NCBI GenBank assembly: GCA_016946835.1
Contig: JACVTC010000131.1
Location: 107,501 to 171,500, forward strand
Direction: 5' to 3'
DNA: 64,000 nucleotides
DNA from: Neocallimastix lanati (nom. inval.)
Taxonomy: Eukaryota > Neocallimastigomycota > Neocallimastigomycetes > Neocallimastigales > Neocallimastigaceae
Shown: positions 49,601 to 58,688 of the stretch, in pieces
Layout: the number at the start of each line of letters is the position of its first letter
How positions within the stretch are numbered: position 1 is the stretch's first letter
Position numbers and translations under genes: made by a program
The notes under the pieces: generated by a model
The model's input: only the letters and a program-made list of their open reading frames with translations
Database searches by the model: none
Told to the model about the DNA's origin: nothing

Positions 49601-50557
49601 TGGAAAAATATGATTTTAGATATAAAAAAATATATATCTATTTGTAAAATATGTCAACTTAATAGATCTGAGCCCCTTTCTAATTTGGTTAAAATATTTC
49701 GAACTCCTGTAGAAGCTCCTTTTGTTAGAATGGGCCTAGATATTATTGGACCTTTAAAAACTACTACTAAAGGTAATAAATATATAATTGTTTGTGTAGA
49801 TTATTTCACTTTATGGACTGAAGCAGAAGCTTATCCTTCTGTTACTTCGCAAGATGTGGTTGATTTCTTAGTGAATGTGTTTAGTAGGCATGGACTACCC
49901 CAAATAATTAATATGGATAATGGACCACAATTGAACTGTGATTATACAAAAATTTTCTTAGATTTATATGGAGTTTACATTCATTTTGTTGCCAATTATC
50001 ATCCACCTTCTAATGGTTTAGTGGAAAATAGAAACCGAGAAATAGGAAAACAATTAAGGAATTTTGCTGGTAAGAACGACGAATGGGATACTCTGTTACC
50101 GTTGGCTTTATGGGCTATAAGGACGGCAAAATCCTCTGTTAGTGGATACTCTAGTTTTGAACTTTTATATGGAAGAGAAGATTTACTTCCTACTGAAATT
50201 ACCTTATTGAATTCTTTGGAGGAACCTGTTGAATGCTCAATTGACGAAGTATTAATTGAAAGAATTTTGGAACATACTAAATGGGTAAAGGATGCTGCAA
50301 ACAAAAAATTAGGTACAATTAATTATTGGAAGACTAGAAGAAAAGCGAAAAGAAGTATGGAAAAACTTCCTGAGTATAAAGTTGGTGATAAGGTAAAGAT
50401 TAAATTATTTCAAAGACAAAAATTGGACCCATACTACATTGGCCCTTATACGATAAAGGAAATAACTTGGAATACGGTGAAACTACAAGAAGATAGGTCA
50501 GGAGTAATATTAAAAAGAAATATCCATATTAAAAATATTCTACCTTATAAAGAATAA
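46640..50557 (+). CDS. Element A pol (protease, RT, RNase H, integrase)
   Basis: The Asn-rich linker continues in the gag-pol frame to a stop at 47019-47021. From an 11-A run (46999-47009) the -1 frame is open to 50557. Its main part encodes: protease AVLIDGGSNTNLV, RT with IVLVPKKNGRWRLCIDYRLL and YLDD (about 48428), RNase H RTDASYQGIGGVL, an Asn-rich insert, integrase zinc domain (GHEGLQKTYDRI then CKICQ), catalytic core (GLDIIGPL, MDNGPQ, NYHPPSNGLVENRNREI) and the GPY module (YYIGPYTI). No chromodomain. Key residues appear intact, so apart from the A-run and the nested B element the pol looks functional. Whether the A-run shift is programmed or a mutation is open. Confidence 0.9.
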
Positions 50558-51158
50558 GTAAAATCAATTATAAATACAAAAATATAATAAATAATAATAA
50601 ATTTCAAAATTTTGAATGTAAATTTCAGCAATTCATTTCAATATTTACAGTTAAAATAGCAAAATATTATTTATATTTATACTAATAGGACATTTAACTT
50701 ATATATATATTTCATAATTAATTTTATTTTTAAATTTTCGAAATTGAAATTTCAAAATTTCAAAATAAATTTCTAAAATTACATTTCCAATTTAAATTTC
50801 AAAATTAATTATTAATAATTATATATATTATTCAATTATTATTATATTAAAATTATATATAATTATTTTAAAAAAAAAAAAAAAAACTTTTTTTATTAAT
50901 GAAAAATTTTCAAAAATTGAGTTAAAAATTTTATAAAATTTTCAAATAATACAATTAATCTTCATTAAAACATATTTTAATAATTATTCACAAAAATATA
51001 AAATTTCTTTTAATTTTATATTTTTCCTTATTTGAACTATGATCATTTCAACTTATTATTGAATTTGTAGCTAATTTACAGATTCAATTGAGAATTGTTC
51101 TTGTATAGAGATAAATTTCAATTTCACTAGTAATCAGCTATTTTAGCGAGGGCATTTC
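50558..51158. other. Element A 3' untranslated region and polypurine tract
   Basis: Non-coding, with many overlapping GAAATTTC palindromes around 50735-50810, a poly(A)/poly(T) pair near 50870-50895, and the purine-rich TAGCGAGGGCATTTC directly before the LTR at 51159. Confidence 0.7.
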
Positions 51159-51862
51159 TGATATAAAACAAATATGTGTAGTAACATATTTGTATATTTA
51201 ATAATAATTATTAAATATTAAATTTATATCTCTTTTGTCAATAATAATATTTGAAATAATTTCTAATTCATATATTATTCAATATTCATATATATATTAT
51301 TCATTATAATATGAAATATATTAAATATATTAAATTAAATAGTTAATTTCATCTAAATATATATAATAAGAATATTATTATATATATAACTTAACTATTC
51401 ATATTTATTTTTAAAATTTATATTAAAAATACATAATACTTCTATATATTATAATATATAATATAATGAAATAGTTTTAGTTATTTTAATTATAATTAAA
51501 TATATATAGTTGATATTATTTATTATAATCATATTTATTATATAATTATATTCTTATATATTTAACTTTATTATTCTTATTTTCATTTTAAGAATTATAT
51601 AGTTATATTTATTATATTTATTATTTTAATATATATTTATTATATATTATACTATACTCCGATATAATATATTTTAAATGTATATTTATTATTATTAATA
51701 ATTAAATTATTATAAAGATTCCTAATAACTACTCTTCTTTATTTGTAGTTTAGAGAAGATCCTTGGTTAATTGGGTTTTATAAATTAAAATATATTAATA
51801 AAGGTTAATTAAATATAACGATACTATTAAAAATTAGTAGCACATAAAAGTCCGGCATATCA
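51159..51862 (+). repeat. Central LTR', a longer LTR subfamily (704 bp)
   Basis: Shares the first ~80 bp and the last ~25 bp (GCACATAAAAGTCCGGCATATCA) with the 382-386-bp LTRs of element A, but the middle is different and longer. It serves as 3' LTR for pol and 5' LTR for gag2; a primer-binding site TGGTGGAGATATCGGGGA follows at 51868. Confidence 0.9.
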
Positions 51863-52212
51863 AAAATTGGTGGAGATATCGGGGATGTGCTGTGTAAAAA
51901 ATAATTTATAAGTAGTGGTGTTTAGTAATTTTGTTGATTAATTATAAATCCGTATATATTTACATAAATTCTCTTCAGTTAGGATTAATTAAAATACACT
52001 GTTTAGGATATAAATTTTTAATTTTTTTTATTGACTATTTATAATTATTTTATCTTTGGTGAAGAGAAAGTTATACACTATTTGTTATTTCATTCATTCA
52101 TTTTAGTATAATTTAAATAAATTGTTTTAAAATAAATAAGAATTCGGAATATTTTATAATTATATTAAATAATAATAATATATATATAAACATTATAATT
52201 GTATATATAAAT

Positions 52213-52249
<37 letters not shown>

Positions 52250-52298
52250 AATTTAATAGATAAGTACTTTTATTTTTTTTTTAAATTAATTGCTTATA

Positions 52299-53357
52299 AT
52301 GAGGAATAATAATTTTAATTGCAATCGGGTAGATACTGGGACTCTTCCAAGAATTGGTGGATCTCGTAGAGATGCAGAAATCTGGAAGTTTAAAATTAAT
52401 GATTAGTTTAAGAGGGAAGGTATTACTACCGATGAGAATAAATTTAGTTATATAATTACAGCTGTTGAAGATAACATCTTAAGGATACTTATGGAAAAAG
52501 AAAAAGAAGTAAATAGAGCTCTTACTTTGGATGAATGTGTTAAATTAATTAAAAAGAAATATTGGAGGGAGAATTTGAAGGAAGATAAACTAAGTCAATT
52601 AAAAAAAATTATTATAACCCCAAATGAAAATGTTTGTGATTTTAATACTAGATTTTTGGAGCTATACGATCAATTGGATTTCAACGATAAGTCTTATATA
52701 TCTGTTATTGATTATGAAAATGCTTTACGACCAAGAGGCAGAATATATGAAATGGTTGCTATGGCTGATGTTGATAATCTAGAGGATGCCTGTAGATTAG
52801 CCGAAAAATTTGAAAGTATAATAAACAAATCTCGAGTAGGCAATGAAATATGGGGTTCTTATACTACTAATATTAAGAATAATTACAATGGTGTAATAAA
52901 CTATGGCCAAATTGGAAGATCAAATTATAAAAATAATTTTTCTGATAAATATAATAAAAATGCATCTAATATATGGATTGGAAATAATATTAGAAATCAT
53001 AGGAATTTTAGGAATTATCCTATAAAAATTGTGACTCAAGGAATACAAAATAATAACTTAAATAAATATACTAAACCTAGGCAAAACACTTACAATTATT
53101 ATAGATTTAGTGTAGATAATGATAATAACAGTAATTTAAATGTTAGTAATGATAATAATATATCATACCATTATAGAAATCGGAAAATTTTAAAATCAAA
53201 TTTAAAAATTAGTTCATCAAATAGTTCAACAAATAATAATAAAGTAAACAGTAATAATGATAAAAATAATAGCAATATTAATAATGTTAATGAAAACATA
53301 ATTAATAATAATTCAATTAATAATATCATCAATAATAGTATATCTAACTTGGATACC

Positions 53358-53435
<78 letters not shown>

Positions 53436-54302
53436 GATATTTATAATAATAAAAATAATAATAATAAAAATAACACTTTGAATAACATAGTAAATGTGGA
53501 ACAAAATAAATTATACGCGTTCAAAATGGATAATTTCAGAAAAAAAAATTATAAAATAGGAAATGCCAATAATAGAAAATTTGAAACAAATAGTAATATT
53601 ATAATAACTAAAGAAGAAAATAAAAATAGTTTCACTGGTAATACAGATATTAAGAAAAATCAAAATAATAATATGGAAATTAATAGTATTGTAACAATAA
53701 ATATTAAAACTATTGATAATAATGAAAATATTAATTCAAATAGTAAAAAGAATAAAGATAATAATGATATTATTGGGAATTCTGAAAATATAATTAACAA
53801 GAGAAATAGTAATAAAAATATAAAAGAAGTAATAAATATTAATGAACCTTTAAAAGTTGAAAACATTAACAATAGAACTAATAAATCTATAACTCCTAAT
53901 TTAGTAATAGAATCAAAAGTTATTATTAATAAAAATTCAAAAATAAACAATACTCAAATTATTCCAAATAATAATAAAAATAAGCAATTTACAAATAAAG
54001 TGAATTCAGTTAATAATAATATTTATATAAAAGAAAGAAAAATTATTAACAAAAATTCTCCGATAGATGAATCTAGTAAAGTTGTTAATGTTGGTAGTGC
54101 TAAGATAATAAAAATTAATAAAATTAAAAAGATAATTAAAATTCCAAATATTCGTATTCAAAATAACAATAAAAATAAAATAAATATTAATAAAATTTTG
54201 ATGCCCAAACCTGAGATTATGTTAAAAGATATTATTATTTATAGCAACAATCGCATTGATACAAAACGAACAAATAGGAATTATAAATATAAAAGAAAAT
54301 AA
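52299..54302 (+). pseudogene. Second Gag (gag2), gag-only element, one nonsense codon
   Basis: ATG at 52299 gives a capsid-like core clearly related to gag1 (TLPRIGGSRRDAE, CVKLIKKKYWREN, VIDYENALRP). The Trp codon of the conserved INDWFKREG is TAG here (52404-52406). After the core comes about 480 residues of Asn/Lys/Ile-rich sequence, including a poly-Asn run from (AAT)n at about 53358-53427. No zinc knuckle and no pol follow; the frame stops at 54302, and 70 nt later a polypurine tract and LTR begin. Resembles gag-only non-autonomous LTR elements (TR-GAG type). Confidence 0.82.
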
Positions 54303-54390
54303 AATTTTAAAATTATTATTTATATTAATTAAACCTTATATTTTCTTTTATAAAAAAAATATATAGTTTAATTTTTAGCAAGGGCATTTC

Positions 54391-54776
54391 TGATATAAAA
54401 CAAATATGTGTAGTAACATATTTGTATATTTAATAATAATTATTAAATATTAAATTTATATCTTTTTGATAATAATTATTTTATTTTATTTTATTTCAAT
54501 ATGTATTATTATAATTATAATAATTATAATACTTTAATTCATATAAAATTTATATATTTCTATATATTAGAATATATAATTAATATATTACCTATTTCTT
54601 ATAAATAAATTAAATTATTTATATTTGAAATAAAGAACTCTCTTGTATATTTTTAGGAATTAGAATTATTATTTTAATTGTACAAATATTATAATATTAT
54701 TAATAAAATTTACTAAACTACAATTATTTAAAACCCACTGCTTATAAATTATTGCACATAAAAGTCCCGCATATCA
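54391..54776 (+). repeat. Element A 3' LTR (386 bp)
   Basis: Near-identical to 37229-37610, preceded by TAGCAAGGGCATTTC, followed by the AAAT target copy and the right part of the split B LTR. Confidence 0.93.
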
Positions 54777-55466
54777 AAATTTTTGTCACGATATCTTTAA
54801 TAAAATTATGTAATTTACATTAATTTATGAATTAATGCATATTTCAATAAATTTATGTAAACCAAAAATCATACATCAAATTTACGTACATGAATTAAAT
54901 ACTTTAAATAATTATTTCTCCTTAAATTAATAATTGAAATTTAAAATTATAAATTAGAACTTAAATTATTTAAATTTATATTTATTAAATATGAAATTAA
55001 ATAATTTAGTCACAAAAAATTCGCCAAATCTGTTATTGTTAAATTTTTTTATTTACTTAAATAGTATAGTTTAATATTATTAATAGTTTTTAGTTTAATT
55101 TTAAATTAGTTAAAATATTTAAATAGTATAATAAAAAATAGTAATTAGAAAATTATACTATAATTAGTTTTAGTTTAAATATTTTATTATTTTATAAAAT
55201 TAATTATTATTAATATTTAAATTGAATATATGTAAATTAAATTAATTTAATATATTAGAAAATAATTAAGAAAAAATATAAATATTGTAAATTTTCTTTA
55301 ATTGAAAAAATGTAATTGTTATTTTTTATAATTTGATAGTTCATAACATAATAAGAACTATTTAATAAAAGATTTTTAATAAACCAAATATTTTTAATAA
55401 AAAGAATTTATTTTATAATAGTGTTTTTGTATTATTATAATCTGTTTTAACATAAAACACTTTATA
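54777..55466 (+). repeat. Family-B solo LTR, right fragment
   Basis: Continues the LTR begun at 37161-37228 (54777-54780 is the duplicated AAAT) and ends CTTTATA, followed by the CTAAT target copy at 55467-55471. Confidence 0.95.
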
Positions 55467-55769
55467 CTAATATATTAATCATCGTATTAATTAATAAAAA
55501 CCCAATCATAATAATATTGGGGAAAAAATTAATTAACCGATTACTAAAATCTTATAAATTATCAACTAATTGAAATAATAAAATATAAATAATATTTTTA
55601 AGTAATTAATACATTATAACAAATTTGTTTACATTATTTTTCAATATATATAAATTTGGATAAATTAATATATTTTTTACATGTTAATAAATATTGAAAT
55701 ATAAATGAAATATAAATTAATTAAATAAGAAGATAGATTATTTTATAAGAAATAAATCTATATTCTTAC
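55467..55769 (+). repeat. E repeat, copy 4, right part
   Basis: Resumes the unit cut at 37160: TTAATTAA/TTAATTAA enclosing CCCAAT/ATTGGG with A-rich loops, then the 3' hairpin AGATAGATTATTT/AAATAAATCTAT ending ATTCTTAC. The 7-nt ATAATAT (55770-55776) separates it from the next unit. Confidence 0.8.
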
Positions 55770-55776
55770 ATAATAT

Positions 55777-56640
55777 GTAATAATCATACTAAGTACTATC
55801 ACTTAATATGATTATTAACTTCAACTTAACGATTAATTCATTAAGTTGAGAAAATAAAAAAAAGTTTTACCTAAATATTGGTGGAGTTTATTATAAAATT
55901 AATTATAATAATAACACGAAAAATAAGAAGGAAGAAATATTTGTATAAATTTAATTTTTTAAAGTATGTTTTTTGAATAAAATATTTTATTAATTTGTTA
56001 AAGTTTAAAATATAAAATTGTTACTATTATAACTATATTTTTATAATAATAACTCTTGATTTCTTAAAGAGAACTCAAGAGCCTTATTTATATTTTTTTG
56101 TTAAAATAAGGTTAAATAAAAAGGATTTTTTTAATCTTAACAAATTTCTTATCTAGGAAAAAATTAGACAGAAAAGCCTAGATAAGATTTTTGATCGATA
56201 TTCTATCCATATCGATCATCGTATCAATTAGGTAAAACCAATTACTTTTAAGAAGAAATTGGAAAAAACCCTAATTAACCGATTCCTAATCTAATCTAAT
56301 GATCGAAAATAAAAGAATAAAATAATTAAAAAATATTTCAATCTTAAAATAATAAATTTACAAAAAAGGAAAATATAATATTAAATAAAATACAGAATAC
56401 ATTATTAAATACATAATAGAATACATAATGTGTTTGTTTACAATTTAATTAAATAAATAAACTAAAACTAATAAATTTAATAATTAAATATATAATAAAT
56501 TATAATTATTTATAAATGAATAATTAATAATTAATTAAATAAAATTTTGTTATAATTTAAATTAATTTATAATTATTATCAATAATTATCAAGACTAAGA
56601 AATAATAATTATTTATTAGTAAATAATTATTATTTCTTAC
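55777..56640 (+). repeat. E repeat, copy 5, full length (864 bp)
   Basis: 5' hairpin GTAATAATCATA/TATGATTATTA, TTGAGAAAATAA block, CTCTTGATTTCTT/AAGAGAACTCAAGAG hairpin. Pseudoknot: stem 1 TTAATCTT (56131-56138) with AAAATTAG (one mismatch), stem 2 CTTATCTAGG (56148-56157)/CCTAGATAAG (56177-56186). Then TGATCGATAT/ATATCGATCA, AATTAGG/CCTAATT around CCAATT/AATTGG, and the 3' hairpin AAGAAATAATAATTATTTA/TAAATAATTATTATTTCTT ending in AC. It abuts a gypsy integrase fragment via ATAACAGT. Confidence 0.85.
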
Positions 56641-56647
56641 ATAACAG

Positions 56648-57175
56648 TGTAAATATCTACGATTACTTGGAAAATCTACCAATACTTGGGATGAAACTCT
56701 ATACAGCGCTTTATGGGCTTTAAGAACTTGTAAGAATGAGGTTACAAAATATAGTAGCTTTGAATTATTATATGGAAGAAGAGACTTACAACCCTTTGAA
56801 TTAACTTTAAATATAGAAAGAAGAAATGAAATGGAAAGTGAAGAAGAATATTGGGTAAGAAAATTTATTACTCACGATAAATGGATCAAAGAAGCAATTA
56901 ATAATATAGAAACAACTAACAAATTATGGGAAGATCGTAGAAAACAAATTAAAAGATTGCGGGCTCGTTACAAACCTGGAGATTTAGTTTTAGTAAAAGT
57001 ATTTATTAGACGGAAGTTGGATCCTTTTTTTACTGGACCGCTAAAAATTGTTAAACAAGAATTGAATACAGTCACAGTATGCGATCCAATTACAGGAGAA
57101 ATAGCCAATCGTAATATTCATCTGAAAAACGTTATACCTTATTTCACTGAAATGAATTTGGAAGAAGAAGAATAA
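56648..57175 (+). pseudogene. Ty3/gypsy integrase C-terminal fragment
   Basis: One open frame, cut at its 5' end by the E-repeat border. It reads LGKSTNTWDETLYSALWALR, then SSFELLYGRRDLQPFELTL, and the GPY module (RRKLDPFFTGPLKIV), ending EEE-stop at 57175. It is a diverged relative of the element A pol C-terminus (about 50040-50557); everything upstream of this part of pol is missing. Confidence 0.88.
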
Positions 57176-58688
57176 ATCAGATAGTTATAAACAAGTATTA
57201 TAATAATATATATAATATAATTATAATAAAAAAAATAATAATAATAATTCAAATTGTTCAATTATTAATAATATATCCATATATATGATAAACTAAAATA
57301 TTAATATAGTTATAAGAGACAGATAATAAAAAATAATAATAATAATAATAATAATAAAAATAAAAATAAAATATAAGAATAGTATATAAGAATATAGATA
57401 TATGAATATAATAATATACAATAATATTATATAAATATAATAATAAAATAATAATACATAAATATAATAATAAATAAATATAACAGTGAAATATGAATGT
57501 TTAAAAAATATAAATTTAATCAACATAATTAGATATAAAATAATATTATAATATACATAAGGATAAATATAATAGATAGATACAATAATAATTTATAATA
57601 ATAAAAAAAGGAAGATAAACACTTAATGAATATTGGACACAATTACAAATAACGAACCTGAAGAATAGATTTACAATGTTAATCATAAATTATAATTTAT
57701 TTTTTTTTAATTTATTTACAATAAAGATAAAATATAAATAATAATAGTAATAAAATAAAAATGTAACATTACAGTATATACTAAAAAATAATATAGTAAT
57801 TAGTAGAAATAAATAGTTAATAAGATTTTTAATAATACTTTATTATAAAATTGTATTACGACATAATAAATTAAATAAAATAAAATAAAACAACAAAAAT
57901 AATTCTTAAGATTCTGTTTTAAAATAAAGTGTATAGTAATTATATATTTCTATATTAGAATATACTATTTTATTTTATACTATCTTGCAAACTCACAAAA
58001 ATATTGATACTAAAATATTAATAAAAAAAATTAATAAAATAACGTATCAATTTTAGGATTCGTTACAATTAAAAATAAAATAAACGTAGTATCACCAAGA
58101 TGAAAATCAAATAGTCAACTGATGATACTAATATTAAATTAAATTAAATCTAGTATCATCAAGATGAAAACTAAATAGTCAAATGATGGTATTTAGATAT
58201 ATTTGAAACTAAAATATTATTAATATAAAAAAATATAAATAAATTAAAATAATAATAGAAATTAATTATATGTATCAAATTTTGAATAAATCACATTATG
58301 TAATATATCAAATATATTAAAATGAAATTATAAAATTAATCAATGAATAAAAAATTAAAAAATCGAATCAAATAATAATCCCCTTTTATTTAATCAAAAT
58401 TAATAATAAATTAAATAATATAAATGACTTATTTATTAAAGTTTGGTATTACAACACTAAATGAGATAAAAATAGTAACAAATTAATTAAATCAAATTTA
58501 AATAAAAATTAAAATGAGAATTTTTAATATAACAAATTAATACTAATAAATTAATAAAAATTAACAGAATTAAATATTATAATTTTTTTTTAAAACTACT
58601 AAAATATTTTTATTAATGAAGATATTAAATAATAGTTATAATTAATTTAAAATAAAATAAAATATTTAAGATTTCAAAAGTACTTGAA
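57176..58688. other. Non-coding spacer with microsatellites and a paired hairpin repeat
   Basis: A+T-rich, (AAT)n and (AAAT)n tracts at 57230-57480. At about 58088-58195 a ~43-nt unit (TAGTATCA.CAAGATGAAAA ... AAATAGTCAA.TGATG.TA) occurs twice, about 65 nt apart. Each unit is internally inverted and the two can also pair with each other (TGATGATACTA with TAGTATCATCA). Part may be the unrecognised 5' LTR of the following copia element. Confidence 0.55.

Larger units (their letters stand above)
37229..54776 (+). mobile_element. Composite Ty3/gypsy element A (LTR-gag-pol-LTR'-gag-LTR), carrying a nested B element
   Basis: Outer LTRs 37229-37610 and 54391-54776 are near-identical (TGATAT...ATATCA) and the whole is flanked by AAAT (37225-37228 and 54777-54780) inside a split B LTR, so it behaves as one insertion. 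Inside: primer-binding site, gag1, a frameshift to pol (pol interrupted by element B at 39626-46634), a third and different LTR (51159-51862), a second primer site, gag2 without pol, a polypurine tract TAGCAAGGGCATTTC and the 3' LTR. Without B it is about 10.5 kb. Two related elements joined through a shared central LTR explain this layout best. Confidence 0.88.

Noticed and set aside
58121-58127. CTGATGA, the hammerhead ribozyme core motif
   Set aside because: No suitable stem II followed by GAAA and no stem III; the motif is part of a longer inverted repeat.
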